From the NCBI RefSeq assembly GCF_001995175.1, contig NZ_MUKN01000029.1, positions 1 to 51,695 of the forward strand: 51,695 bases of DNA. Direction: 5' to 3'. Below, in pieces: positions 29,912 through 39,426 of the stretch (positions are counted from its first letter, which is position 1; each line of letters opens with the position of its first letter). Below the pieces are notes generated by a model. It ran no database searches. It was not told the DNA's origin and worked only from the letters and a program-made list of their open reading frames with translations. A program made the position numbers and the translations under genes. The stretch comes from Rathayibacter rhapontici. Lineage in GTDB: Bacteria > Actinomycetota > Actinomycetes > Actinomycetales > Microbacteriaceae.

Positions 29912-30946
29912 TCAGGGGTGCAGGCCGCGGGCGGAGATGACGGAGACCATGCGCTCGAGAGCGTAGACGGGGTCGCGGCCGCCGCCCTTGACGTTCGCGT
30001 CGGCGTCGGCGACGGTCTCGATGGCGGTGCCGAGGCCGTCGCCGGTCCAGCCCTGCAGGTCGCGACGGGCGCGGTCGACCTGCCAGGGAGCGAGGCCGAG
30101 GCGCGAGGCGATCTGACCGGAGCCCTCGCGGGAGCCGGCCACCTTCGCCATGGTGCGGAGCTTGCTCGCGAAGGCGGCGACGATCGGCACGGGATCCGCT
30201 CCGGACGCCAGCGCGTGGCGCAGGCCCAGCAGCGCCTCTCCGTGCCGCCCCGCGATCGCCGCGTCGGCGACGGTGAACGCGGTCGTCTCGACACGGCCGC
30301 CGTAGTACTTGGCGACGGTCGCCTCGGTGATCTCGCCCGAGGCGTCCGAGATCAGCTGCTGGCACGCGGAGGCGAGCTCGTCGAGGTCGTCCGAGAACGC
30401 CGACACCAGGGCGCGGACGGCGCCGGTCGTCGCGGTGCGGCCGGCGGTGCGGAACTCGGCGACGGCGAAGTCGACTTTGTCGCTCTCGCGCTTGAGCTCG
30501 GCGCAGACGATCTCGATGCCGCCGCCCGCTCCCGAGCGGATCGCGTCGAGGAGCTTCTTGCCGCGGTTGCCGCCGCCGTGCCGCAGCACCACGGTCGCTC
30601 CGTCGGCGGGCGACGACAGGTACTCCACGGCCTCGATCAGGAAGGCGTCAGAGCACTTCTCGACGTTCGAGACGCGCAGCAGCCGAGGCTCGTCGAACAG
30701 CGAGGGGCTTGCGAGCGTCAGCAGCTCACCGGGCGCGTAGCCGGCGGCGTCGATGTCGCTGACCTCGAGGCTCGGATCCTCGGCGCGGAGGAAGTCGCGG
30801 AGGAAGCGCAGCGCGCGATCGGCGAGGAACTGCTCGGGGCCGGTGATCAGGACGACGGGCGCGGGCCTGGTCTCGTTCCAGGCGAGCTGCGGGATCGCCG
30901 CCTTCGAGGGCGCCGCCTTCGCGCGCGCGGGGGCTCTGCCTGCCAT
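29912..30946 (-). CDS. holA: DNA polymerase III subunit delta
   Basis: A 344-residue clamp-loader delta subunit. After an Ala/Lys-rich N terminus comes PQLAWNETRPAPVVLITGPEQFLADRALRFLRDFLRA, then the domain II/III regions LRHGGGNRGKKLLDAIR and ELASACQQLISDASGEITEATVAKYYGGRVETTAFTVADAAIAGR. GGAAGGA precedes the ATG at 30946. The start lies inside the end of comEC (100-bp overlap), an extreme form of the usual comEA-comEC-holA coupling. Confidence 0.95.
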   Translation of the reverse strand: MAGRAPARAKAAPSKAAIPQLAWNETRPAPVVLITGPEQFLADRALRFLRDFLRAEDPSLEVSDIDAAGYAPGELLTLASPSLFDEPRLLRVSNVEKCSDAFLIEAVEYLSSPADGATVVLRHGGGNRGKKLLDAIRSGAGGGIEIVCAELKRESDKVDFAVAEFRTAGRTATTGAVRALVSAFSDDLDELASACQQLISDASGEITEATVAKYYGGRVETTAFTVADAAIAGRHGEALLGLRHALASGADPVPIVAAFASKLRTMAKVAGSREGSGQIASRLGLAPWQVDRARRDLQGWTGDGLGTAIETVADADANVKGGGRDPVYALERMVSVISARGLHP

Positions 30947-33339
30947 GCCGTCGTCCTTCCGTCGCCCACCCGATCGAGCGCCCTCCACCCTACGGTCTGC
31001 CCGTGCCCGCCCGAGGCGGACGGGACGGCCGTCGGACCGCTCGCCCACGCCGAGATCCCGTCGCTGCGCGAGGCCAGGACGACCGTACCCTCGACATCCG
31101 ACCTCAGCGCCTCGACCCCGCGCTCGGCCAGGAGGGACAGCAGCGAGGGCGCCGGATGCCCGTAGTCGTTGTCGGCGCCGACCGAGACCAGGCCGGCACC
31201 GGCGTCGAGGGCGTCGTAGAGGGCGGGCGCCTGATCCGCCGACCCGTGGTGCGCGACCTTGACCACGTCGACGGGTCCGATCGGCAGCCGCGCGAGGCGC
31301 CCCTGCTCCTCCGCACCCAGGTCGCCCAGCAGCGCGATCGAGAGGGGCCCGCCGACGGAGTCGGGGCCGATGTCGACGCGCAGGGTCACGCTGGCCGCAT
31401 TCCCCCGGAGCGAGCTGCCCCGCTCGGGCCAGAGGACCCGCCAGCGGAGCGACCCCAGGGCGCCCTCCTCGCCCCGCTCCGTTTCGCGCACCTCCGCACC
31501 CGCGTCGCGGAGGACGCTCCGATCGCGCTCGTCGCCCTCCTCGGCGGAGGGACCGACGAGCGCGGAGTCGACCCGGTACGCCGCGGCCTCGAGCCCGCCG
31601 ACGTGGTCGAGGTCGTAGTGCGTCAGCACGAGCAGGGCGATCCGATCGACGCCGAGCAGGGCGAGGCACGCGTCGAGGCGCTCCGGGAGCGGCCCCGTGT
31701 CGACCAGCAGCACTCCCCCGTCGCCGCGGAGGAGGATCGCGTCGCCCTGGCCGACGTCGCACATCGCGACCCGCCAGTCCTCGGGGACGGACCCGGAGCG
31801 CAGCAGCGGCGTGGCGACTCCGGCCGCCGCCGTCCCCGCGAGCAGCGCGGCGAGCACGGCGGCGATCGCGCGGCGCAGCACGGCGAGGCGACGCGAGCGC
31901 GTCAGCAGCAGCAGCGCGAGGACGGTCAGCACGGTGAGCGCGAGCACCCCGACCAGCCCGGGCCACCAGGCGAGACGGGGCATCGGCCAGCTCGACACCG
32001 CGCGCGCGATCGACGCGATCCACCAGGTCGGCACCGCGGCGAAGCGGATGGCCGCATCGGCTCCCCACGGCCACCAGGGCGCGAGCAGGCACCCGATCAG
32101 TCCGAGCCCCGTCGCCAGAGGAGCCGCCGGCTCGGCGAGCAGGTTCGCCAGGACGCCGTAGACGGGGACGGAGGGGTCCACGAGGAGCACGACGGGCTGG
32201 CAGGCGAGCTGGGCGGCCGTCGGCACGGCGAGCACGAGCGCGAGGGGTCGGGGCAGCACCTCGCCGAGTCGGCGGGCGATCGGCTCCGCGAGCAGGAGCA
32301 GGCCGGCCGTGGCCAGCACGGAGAGCACGAAGCCGAGCTTCCCGGCGATGGCCGGATCGGCGACCACGAGCAGGACGACGCTCGCGAGCAGCGCCGGCAC
32401 CGCGGCTCCCGAGCGTCTCACCAGACGGGCCAGCAGCACGACGGTCGCCATCGTCGCCGCCCGGACGACGCTCGGCTCGGGAGTGACGAGGACGACGAAG
32501 GCGCCGAGGGCGAGGAGGGCGGCGAGGGTCCGGACGAGCCGGTTCACGCCGAGGAGCGACGCCAGCAGCCATCCGGCGACGACCACGACCGCGCAGTTCG
32601 CTCCGGAGACCGCGGTCAAGTGGGTGAGCGAGGCCGTCCTCATGTCCTCCTCGAGGTCGGCGGTGAGCGCGGTCGTGTCGCCGGTCGCCAGGCCGGGCAG
32701 CAGGCCCGCCACGTCCCCGCCGAGGACGGCCGTGCGCTCGAGGAAGCTCGAGCGCAGCACCTCCGCGACAGCGGCGACCCCCGTCGGAGCATGCCGCTCG
32801 AGGATCGCGGACGCCGTGACGAGCGTGCGCTCCCCTACCGGGTCCCGGGGCCCGCCGTCGGCCCGCGCCTCCAGCAAGAGCTCGGAGCCGACGGGGACGC
32901 GCCCTCCGGGATCCGCGAGGAAGACCCGCACCGGCGCGGCGATCTCCTCGGCGTCGATCGAGAGCGCGACGGCGTCGAACCAGACGCCGCCCGTCGCGAG
33001 CGGGCGCGCCGCGGTCTCGACCCGGACCTCGAGTGCGATCCGGGTGCGCCGCTCGGCGGCCTCGACGAGCGGCTCCGGATGCGCCCCCGGCGCCGAGAGG
33101 ACGACCGCGGTCATCGCGAGAGCCGCTCCCGCCGTCGAGACCGCGAGGACGGCGAGGAACGTCCGCCGAGCGGGGAGGAGGACGAGGAGCACGAGGAGGA
33201 GGGCGACGCTCGTCCAGGCCGCCAGGAGCATCCCCGGACCGCCCTCCAGCACGATCTGGACCGGCAGCAGCCCGCAGAGCGCGGCCGCCGACCAGGTGAG
33301 GACCGCCACCGGGAGCAGCCGCAGATCCGCCGCCCTCAC
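30847..33339 (-). CDS. comEC: ComEC/Rec2-family DNA uptake channel protein
   Basis: An 830-residue integral membrane protein forming the DNA import channel of natural transformation. It contains an N-terminal membrane/DUF4131 region, the competence domain (SSFLERTAVLGGDVAGLLPGLATGDTTALTADLEEDMRTASLTHLTAVSGANCAV), many hydrophobic segments, and a C-terminal metallo-beta-lactamase-like domain with CDVGQGDAILLRGDGGVLLVDTG, LTHYDLDHVGG and VAHHGSADQ. The last ~50 residues (Arg-rich, reading into holA) are not family-like. The GTG at 33339 overlaps the comEA stop (GTGA). Confidence 0.92.
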   Translation of the reverse strand: MRAADLRLLPVAVLTWSAAALCGLLPVQIVLEGGPGMLLAAWTSVALLLVLLVLLPARRTFLAVLAVSTAGAALAMTAVVLSAPGAHPEPLVEAAERRTRIALEVRVETAARPLATGGVWFDAVALSIDAEEIAAPVRVFLADPGGRVPVGSELLLEARADGGPRDPVGERTLVTASAILERHAPTGVAAVAEVLRSSFLERTAVLGGDVAGLLPGLATGDTTALTADLEEDMRTASLTHLTAVSGANCAVVVVAGWLLASLLGVNRLVRTLAALLALGAFVVLVTPEPSVVRAATMATVVLLARLVRRSGAAVPALLASVVLLVVADPAIAGKLGFVLSVLATAGLLLLAEPIARRLGEVLPRPLALVLAVPTAAQLACQPVVLLVDPSVPVYGVLANLLAEPAAPLATGLGLIGCLLAPWWPWGADAAIRFAAVPTWWIASIARAVSSWPMPRLAWWPGLVGVLALTVLTVLALLLLTRSRRLAVLRRAIAAVLAALLAGTAAAGVATPLLRSGSVPEDWRVAMCDVGQGDAILLRGDGGVLLVDTGPLPERLDACLALLGVDRIALLVLTHYDLDHVGGLEAAAYRVDSALVGPSAEEGDERDRSVLRDAGAEVRETERGEEGALGSLRWRVLWPERGSSLRGNAASVTLRVDIGPDSVGGPLSIALLGDLGAEEQGRLARLPIGPVDVVKVAHHGSADQAPALYDALDAGAGLVSVGADNDYGHPAPSLLSLLAERGVEALRSDVEGTVVLASRSDGISAWASGPTAVPSASGGHGQTVGWRALDRVGDGRTTAWQAEPPRARRRRPRRRRSRSSPGTRPGPRPSS

Positions 33340-33980
33340 GGCGCCACCCGGTCGCGGAAGCCCTCGAGCGTCTTCTCGCCGATCCCCGGGACCTCGAGCA
33401 GCTGGTCGACGGAGGCGAAGGGACCGTTCGCCTCACGGTAGGAGATGATCTTCGCCGCCGTCGCCGGCCCCACCTCGGGCAGCTCCTCGAGCTGAGCGGC
33501 CGTCGCCGTGCTGAGGCTGATCGGACCGGAGTCGGGCACGGCACCGGGGAGCGCTCCCGGCGCAGGGGCCGCACCGACCGCGGGGACGATCAGCTGCTCC
33601 CCGTCGACGATCCGCCGCGCGAGGTTCACCGCGTCGCTCTCCGCCGCCTCGGTCAGCCCTCCGGCCGCCGCGAGCGCGTCCGCGACGCGTGCTCCCTCCT
33701 TCATCAGGTAGAGCCCGGGCGCGACGACCTCGCCCGCGACGTGCACGTAGAGAGTCGGCGGGCCGGCGGTGGCGGCCGCGGAGGGCGGCGCGGTCCCGGG
33801 AGACGCCACCGGAAGCAGCCGGGTGCGCCCGCTCGCCTGCGCCCCGGCCAGGAGCACGGCGATCACGGCCGCCGCGAGGACGAGCACGACGGCGGCGCCC
33901 ATCCCCATCCGCCAGCGCGCCCGGGGACGCCGCGGGCGCAGCAGGAGGGCGAGGTCGTCGGTCCCGTCGCTCGTCTGCAT
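33336..33980 (-). CDS. comEA: ComEA-family DNA-binding protein
   Basis: A 214-residue anchored DNA receptor: a basic cytoplasmic N terminus, one transmembrane segment (about residues 26-46), an SLBB-type domain (TLYVHVAGEVVAPGLYLMKEGARVADALAAAGG) and C-terminal helix-hairpin-helix motifs (LSTATAAQLEELPEVGPATAAKIISYREANGPFASVDQLLEVPGIGEKTLEGFRD). It binds incoming double-stranded DNA and hands it to ComEC. ATG start at 33980. The two com genes are coupled by a GTGA overlap. The pair is common in Micrococcales even where transformation has not been shown. Confidence 0.93.
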   Translation of the reverse strand: MQTSDGTDDLALLLRPRRPRARWRMGMGAAVVLVLAAAVIAVLLAGAQASGRTRLLPVASPGTAPPSAAATAGPPTLYVHVAGEVVAPGLYLMKEGARVADALAAAGGLTEAAESDAVNLARRIVDGEQLIVPAVGAAPAPGALPGAVPDSGPISLSTATAAQLEELPEVGPATAAKIISYREANGPFASVDQLLEVPGIGEKTLEGFRDRVAP

Positions 33981-34041
33981 CCGAGAACGGTAGGAGGGCG
34001 CAGACCGGCCCGACCGCTCGACCGCCGGGATCCGTGGACGA

Positions 34042-34076
34042 CGAAGGGGCTCCTCCGCTGTGGAGGAGCCCCTTCG
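34042..34076 (-). terminator. Terminator of leuS
   Basis: CGAAGGGGCTCCTCC (34042-34056) and GGAGGAGCCCCTTCG (34062-34076) are perfect 15-bp arms around a 5-nt loop. It is 11 nt after the leuS stop codon on the minus strand. The stem is strong, but no T-tract follows. Confidence 0.85.
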
Positions 34077-34086
34077 AGAGGACGGG

Positions 34087-36669
34087 CTAGACGGCCTTCG
34101 TCACCAGGTTCACCAGGCGCGGCGCCCGCACGATCGCCTTGACGACCTCGCGGCTCTGCAGAGCCCGGGCGACGCCGGCCGTGGCCCGCGCCTTCTCCTC
34201 GAGCTCGTCGGACGAGATCTTGGGCGACACCTCGAGGCGGTCGCGGACCTTGCCGTCGACCTGGAGGATCGCGGTGACCTTCTCCTCGACGAGCAGCGTC
34301 GGGTCGGCCTTGCGCCAGACGACGTGCGCGACGGGGCCCTGGTAGCCCAGGCGGCTCCACATGTCCTCGGCCGTGTAGGGCGCGAAGAGGTTGAGCGCCA
34401 TCGCGATGACCTCGGCGGCCTCGCGCACCGCTGCGTCGCCGCCGCCGGCACCCGAGTCGATCGTCTTGCGGGTCGCGTTGACGAGCTCCATCAAGCGCGC
34501 CACGACGACGTTGAACTTGAACGCCTCGATGAGCGAGGGCGACTCGGAGAGGAAGCGGTGGGTCTGGCGGCGGAGCGCTGCGTCGCCGTTCTTCCACTCG
34601 ATGTCGGGCTTCGAGGTGACGTCCTTCGCGAGGCGCCAGGCACGTGCGAGGAACTTCGCGCTGCCCGACGGCGAGACGTCGGCCCAGTCGATGTCGTCCT
34701 CGGGCGGGCCGGCGAACGCCATGGTCAAGCGCACGGCGTCCACGCCGTACTCGTCGAGCTGCTCCGACAGGCGCACGATGTTGCCCTTGGACTTCGACAT
34801 CGCGGCGCCGTCCATCTGCACCATGCCCTGGTTGAGCAGCGCCGTGAACGGCTCGGTGAAGGACACGTAGCCGAGGTCGAAGAGCACCTTGGTGATGAAC
34901 CGCGCGTACAGCAGGTGCAGGATCGCGTGCGTCACGCCTCCGACGTACTGGTCGACGGGTGCCCACTTCTCGGCGAGCTTCGGATCGAAGGCCTGCGTGT
35001 CGTCGTTCGGCGACAGGAAGCGGAGGAAGTACCAGGAGGAGTCGACGAACGTGTCCATCGTGTCCGGGTCGCGGCGCGCGGGGCTGCCGTCGACCGGGTT
35101 CGGCACGTTCACCCAGCCCTCCGCCGCGCCCAGCGGGGACGAGCCCTTGGGCTGCAGGTCGAGTCCCTCGGTCGGCGGCAGCACCACCGGCAGCTGGTCC
35201 TCGGGCACGGGGATCAGCTCGCCGTTCTCGCCGTGGATGATCGGGATGGGCGTGCCCCAGTAGCGCTGGCGCGAGATCAGCCAGTCGCGGAGGCGGTAGT
35301 TCTTCGCCGAGCGGCCGCGGCCGCGCTCCTCGAGCAGCTTGATCACGCGCTCGATGGCGGTGCGCTTGGAGAGTCCGTCGAGCGGACCCGAGTTCATCAG
35401 GCGGCCGTCGCCGGTCAGGGCCTCGCCGGTGATCGCGGGGTCGGCCGAGTAGCGCGCCTCGAGAGCGGCGAGCTCCTCCGGGTCCTCGGGGATCACGGGG
35501 ATCGCGCCGGTGACGGGAGCGGAGGTGTCGACGACGACGCGGACCGGCAGGTCGAAGGCGCGGGCGAAGTCGAGGTCGCGCTGGTCGTGCGCGGGCACGG
35601 CCATGACCGCGCCGTGGCCGTAGTCGGACAGCACGTAGTCGGCGGCCCAGATCGGCAGGCGCTCGCCGTTCACCGGGTTGATCGCGTAGCGGCCGAGGAA
35701 CACGCCGGTCTTGGGGCGGTCGGCGGTGAGGCGCTCGATCTCGCTCGACTTCTGCACCTTCTCGAAGTACGAGCGGAACGCGTCGCGCAGCTCCGGCTCG
35801 GATCCCTCGACCAGCTCGGTGGCGAGATCGGAGTCGGGGGCGACGACCATGAACGTCGCGCCGTAGAGGGTGTCGGGGCGCGTCGTGAACACGGTGACGC
35901 GCTCGTCACGGCCCTCGATCTCGAACTCGACGTCGGCGCCGATGGAGCGGCCGATCCAGTTGCGCTGCATCGCGATGACCTTCGACGGCCACGAGCCCTC
36001 GAGCTGGTTGAGGTCGTCGAGCAGGCGGTCGGCGTAGTCGGTGATCTTGAAGTACCACTGGGTGAGCTTCTTCTTCACCACGACGGCGCCCGAGCGCTCG
36101 GACGTGCCGTCGGCGAGGACCTGCTCGTTCGCGAGGACGGTCTGGTCCACCGGGTCCCAGTTGACCCAGCTGTCCTTGCGGTAGGCCAGGCCCTTCTCGT
36201 ACATCTTCAGGAACAGCCACTGGTTCCACTTGTAGTAGTCCGGGTCGGACGTGTGGATGACGCGGTCCCAGTCGAAGGAGGCGGCGTAGCGCTTCATCGA
36301 GCGCTTCTGCTGCTCGATGTTGTCGTAGGTCCAGGTGCGGGGGTTCAGTCCGCGCTTGATCGCCGCGTTCTCGGCGGGCAGGCCGAAGCTGTCCCAGCCG
36401 ATCGGGTGGAGCACGTTGAAGCCCTGCTGGCGCCAGTAGCGCGCGATGACGTCGCCGAGCGCGTACGCCTCGGCGTGGCCCATGTGCAGGTCGCCGGAGG
36501 GGTACGGGAACATGTCGAGCACGTACTTGCGGGGGCGCTTGTCGTCGGGGAGGTCCGTCGAGAACGGACGGGTCTCCTCCCAGATCGGGAGCCATTTCTC
36601 TTGCAGCGCGCGGAAGTCGTAGCGGTCCTCGTCGTTCGCGCCGGTCTGCTGGGAGGTCTCGTCTGCCAC
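34087..36669 (-). CDS. leuS: Leucyl-tRNA synthetase
   Basis: An 860-residue class Ia synthetase. The HIGH motif is HMGH at residues 62-65 within [20 protein letters not shown]; the KMSKS motif appears as AMSKSKGN near residue 635; the editing (CP1) domain is present between ([32 protein letters not shown]). The start is GTG at 36669. Upstream spacing to pabB is only 82 bp, with no T-box structure visible. Terminated by the strong hairpin at 34042. Confidence 0.97.
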   Translation of the reverse strand: MADETSQQTGANDEDRYDFRALQEKWLPIWEETRPFSTDLPDDKRPRKYVLDMFPYPSGDLHMGHAEAYALGDVIARYWRQQGFNVLHPIGWDSFGLPAENAAIKRGLNPRTWTYDNIEQQKRSMKRYAASFDWDRVIHTSDPDYYKWNQWLFLKMYEKGLAYRKDSWVNWDPVDQTVLANEQVLADGTSERSGAVVVKKKLTQWYFKITDYADRLLDDLNQLEGSWPSKVIAMQRNWIGRSIGADVEFEIEGRDERVTVFTTRPDTLYGATFMVVAPDSDLATELVEGSEPELRDAFRSYFEKVQKSSEIERLTADRPKTGVFLGRYAINPVNGERLPIWAADYVLSDYGHGAVMAVPAHDQRDLDFARAFDLPVRVVVDTSAPVTGAIPVIPEDPEELAALEARYSADPAITGEALTGDGRLMNSGPLDGLSKRTAIERVIKLLEERGRGRSAKNYRLRDWLISRQRYWGTPIPIIHGENGELIPVPEDQLPVVLPPTEGLDLQPKGSSPLGAAEGWVNVPNPVDGSPARRDPDTMDTFVDSSWYFLRFLSPNDDTQAFDPKLAEKWAPVDQYVGGVTHAILHLLYARFITKVLFDLGYVSFTEPFTALLNQGMVQMDGAAMSKSKGNIVRLSEQLDEYGVDAVRLTMAFAGPPEDDIDWADVSPSGSAKFLARAWRLAKDVTSKPDIEWKNGDAALRRQTHRFLSESPSLIEAFKFNVVVARLMELVNATRKTIDSGAGGGDAAVREAAEVIAMALNLFAPYTAEDMWSRLGYQGPVAHVVWRKADPTLLVEEKVTAILQVDGKVRDRLEVSPKISSDELEEKARATAGVARALQSREVVKAIVRAPRLVNLVTKAV

Positions 36670-36751
36670 AGGTGTGTCCTACTTCATCAGGGTGGGATCG
36701 GACGCGCAGCGCCCGTCGGGGGCGGCGTCCGACGAACAACCCTACTGGCCC

Positions 36752-38115
36752 TCAGCGGCCGGGCGACGAATCCTCCGCGACCTCGCGGGGCACTCCGAGC
36801 ACGGCGAGCAGGGCCCGCGCCTTGAGCAGCGTCTCCTCGACCTCCTCCTCGGGCACGGAGAGGGCGGTGATGCCGCCGCCGGTGCCGAGGCGCGCGCGCT
36901 CGGGCTCGATCACGAGGCTCCGGATGGTCATGGCGAGGTCGATCGAGCCGTCCGAGCCGAGGCGGCCGAAGGCTCCGGAGTAGACGCCGCGCGGTCCCCC
37001 CTCCCACTCCCGGAGGAGCTCCACGGCCCGCCGCTTCGGGGCGCCCGTCATCGAGCCGGCCGGGAACGTCGCGGCGATCAGGGCGGCGACGCCGATCCCC
37101 TCCGCGGGCAGCGCCGACACCTCGCTGACGAGCTGGTGCACGTGCGGGTAGGTCTCGACCTCCAGCAGCCGGTCGACGCGGACGGAGCCGGGCCGGGCGA
37201 TCCGGGCGAGATCGTTGCGGACGAGATCGACGATCATGACGTTCTCAGCGCGCTCCTTGACGCTCGCCAGCAGCTCGGCGCGCAGGGCCTCGTCCTGGGC
37301 GGCGTCGCGGCCACGGGGCCGGGTGCCCTTGATCGGATGCGTCGCCGCCCGGCCGCCCGCCTCGCGCGTCAGGAAGCGCTCGGGCGACGCGCTCACGAGC
37401 GCCCGGCCCCCGAAGCGGATCAGCCCGCCGTGATGACTCGGGCTCGAGCGGCGCAGACGCCGGTAGCACTCGACCGGATCGAACCGGCCCTCCACGACGA
37501 CCTCGTTGGTGAGGCAGACTGGTACGCGTCGCCCGCGCGGATCGCGGCCTGGCAGCGGGCGATGAGAGCGGAGTAGGCGGCCCGGTCGTGCCGGCGCCGC
37601 ACCGAGGACACGCGCTCGGCGGGAGCGGGATCGCGCAGGGGCTCGTCGGCGAGCGCCGCCAGCGCCGCGACCAGGCGGTCCGCCTCCGCTCGTCGCTCGA
37701 CCGTCGCCACGACGCGCAGCGTGCGGGCGGCGTGGTCGAATTCCAGAACGGGGTCGCCGCGGAGCAGGACCAGCGCGGGCGGATCGGCCTCGGCCGCTCC
37801 GACGGCGGGCAGGGACACGAAGGGCGCGCCCGCCTCGTAGGAGAGGTGGCCGTAGCGCCCGAGCGCGCGGTCGCGACCGGTCGACTCCGCCTCCACTCGG
37901 AGGAGTGCCGCCGACACGTCGTGGCCGGCCTCGACGACGATCGCGTCCGAGGGGCGGCAGGACCCGAGGTAGGAGCGACCGGCGACCGCGTCGGGGCCCG
38001 AGTCGAGCCAGAAGGCCGCGTCCGCGTCGCGGTAGAGGGCGAGGAACGCCCGCTCGGGGTCGACCCACGGCAGGACGACCTCGTGCAGGCCATCGGAGAG
38101 CAGGGCGCCGACCAC
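36752..38115 (-). pseudogene. pabB: Aminodeoxychorismate synthase component I (PabB), frameshifted
   Basis: Two frames together give a complete chorismate-utilising enzyme. The N-terminal part (VVGALLSDGLHEVVLPWVDPERAFLAL...AAIRAGDAYQ) is in one frame and the catalytic part (VCLTNEVVVEGRFDP...PIKGTRPRG, VMIVDLVRNDL, GSMTGAPKRRAVELL, GVYSGAFG) in the next. The switch is between 37518 and 37519, where CAG GTC TGC reads CAG TC TGC. The whole span is one base short of a multiple of three (repaired length 454 residues). PIKGT with Lys, not PIAGT, identifies PabB over TrpE. Start GTG at 38115. It makes 4-amino-4-deoxychorismate for folate, with PabC encoded divergently next door. Confidence 0.87.
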
Positions 38116-38120
38116 TGGGC

Positions 38121-38127
38121 TAGCGTA
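38121..38127. promoter_or_regulatory. Overlapping divergent -10 elements of pabB and pabC
   Basis: Plus strand TAGCGT (38121-38126) lies 8 nt before the pabC GTG; minus strand TACGCT (38127-38122) lies 6 nt before the pabB GTG. Both fit the TANNNT pattern, giving two leaderless mRNAs from almost the same site. No convincing -35 hexamers are seen. Confidence 0.5.
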
Positions 38128-38134
38128 GGCCGTC

Positions 38135-38895
38135 GTGGACGGCGAGCAGGTGCGGGACTGGGACGGGCGGGAGCTCGCCTCCCCGCGCGAGCCCGGCACG
38201 GCGGCGCTGCTGGCGGCCGACTCGTGGCTCGTCGCCGACGGCCGGGTGCGCGGTCTCGAGCTGCACCGCGAGCGCTTCCTCGAGGCCGTCCTCGCGGCAG
38301 GCGGACCGGACGACGCCGGCGCGTTCTTCGACGCTTCCGTCGCCGCGCTCCCCCGCACCGGCGATCAGTTCCCCCGCGTCGAGCTCGACTCCGCCGGACT
38401 GCACCTTCGCCTGCGACCGGCTCCGCCGCGCACCCGCTCGGTCGTGCTCTGGACGAGTCCCGTGGATCCGCGGCGCGTGCCGGAGTGGAAGGGACCCGAC
38501 ATCGCCCGGCTCGCGCTGCTCCGGCAGCGCGCGATCGCGAACGGAGCCGACGAGGCCGTGATCCTCGACGCCGACGGCGCGATCCTCGACGGCGCGACCA
38601 GCGCGGTGCTGTGGTGGCTCGGCGACACCCTCGTCGTCCCTCCGCCCACGAGCCCCCGGGTGCGCAGCGTCACCGCCCGCACCGTCTCGGTGCTCGCGGG
38701 CGCCCTCGGCGTCGACGTGCTCGAGGCGCCGACCGAGCCGGAGTCGCTCGACGGCCGCGAGGTCTGGGTCGTCAACGCACTGCACGGCGCGCGCCTGGCG
38801 ACCTCCTGGGTCGGCGGACCGGCGCTCGCCGCGGAGCCGGGCCTCTCGACGCCTGGCGCCGGCGACTCGACGCGCTCCGGCGTCCGCTGCCCTGA
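38135..38895 (+). pseudogene. pabC: Aminodeoxychorismate lyase (PabC), frameshifted near 3' end
   Basis: The fold-type IV PLP enzyme reads normally (DSWLVADGRVRGLELHRERFLEAV, then EWKGPDIARLALLRQRAIANGADEAVILDADGAILDGATSAVLWW, VWVVNALHGARLATSWVGGPALAAEPG) until about 38843. There the usual ending LDAWRRRLDALRRPLP* continues in the neighbouring frame and stops at 38895. The span is 761 nt, one base short of a multiple of three; GGC C(G)T CTC GAC would restore it (253 residues). Left unrepaired, the frame runs on for about 35 foreign residues to near 38953. Lys in EWKGPD is the likely PLP lysine. It converts aminodeoxychorismate to p-aminobenzoate and pyruvate. Confidence 0.83.
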
Positions 38896-38949
38896 GGCCC
38901 GTCTCCGCGGGTGTCCCCGAGGCCGCCCGGATCGACGCAGAATGGACGG

Positions 38950-39426
38950 ATGAGCGAGCCCGGTGACTTCCTCCGCCAGGTGCTCGCCTACGAGGGCGAC
39001 GTCTGGCGGGCGCAGGACGTGCGCGAGCGACTCGGTCACGGCCTCGACGCGACCGGAGCGTCCGTGGGCGCCGTCCGCGGCAGCGTCCGCGACGCGCTGA
39101 ACAAGTTCCGCGGCCTGACGCATGACGACGTCACCGCGCTCTCCTCGGAGCTCTGGGACCCGCCCGTCTTCGAGCACCGCCTCGCGGCAGTCGTCCTGCT
39201 CCAGACGCGGGTCGCGCTCCTGCGGGCGTCGGACCTCACCCGGCTCGAGGGCTTCGTCCGCGACGGACGCGTGCCCGACCTCGTCGATCCGCTGGCGACC
39301 GACGTCGTGCGCCCGCTGCGCGCCGCCCTCGACGACCGTGCGCGACGGCGGATGGACGCGGTGCTCGACCGGTGGGCGGACGAGGGCGGCATGCTCGCCC
39401 GGGCCGCGGCGCGCGTCAGGAGCTGA
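38950..39426 (+). CDS. AlkD-like (HEAT-repeat) protein, short
   Basis: A 158-residue protein, ATG at 38950. The stretch FEHRLAAVVLLQTRVALLRASDLTRLEGFVRDGRVPDLVDPLATDVVRPL resembles the repeat pattern of AlkD-type DNA alkylation repair proteins (usually about 220-240 residues). It appears to end where the later repeats would begin (RWADEGGMLARAAARVRS), so it may be truncated or a short relative. Its last 11 bp overlap the end of cydC tail-to-tail. I do not claim glycosylase activity. Confidence 0.55.
   Translation: MSEPGDFLRQVLAYEGDVWRAQDVRERLGHGLDATGASVGAVRGSVRDALNKFRGLTHDDVTALSSELWDPPVFEHRLAAVVLLQTRVALLRASDLTRLEGFVRDGRVPDLVDPLATDVVRPLRAALDDRARRRMDAVLDRWADEGGMLARAAARVRS

Noticed and set aside
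36670..36751. T-box or other tRNA-sensing leader of leuS
   Set aside because: The spacer to pabB is 82 bp, with no specifier loop or terminator-antiterminator structure visible.
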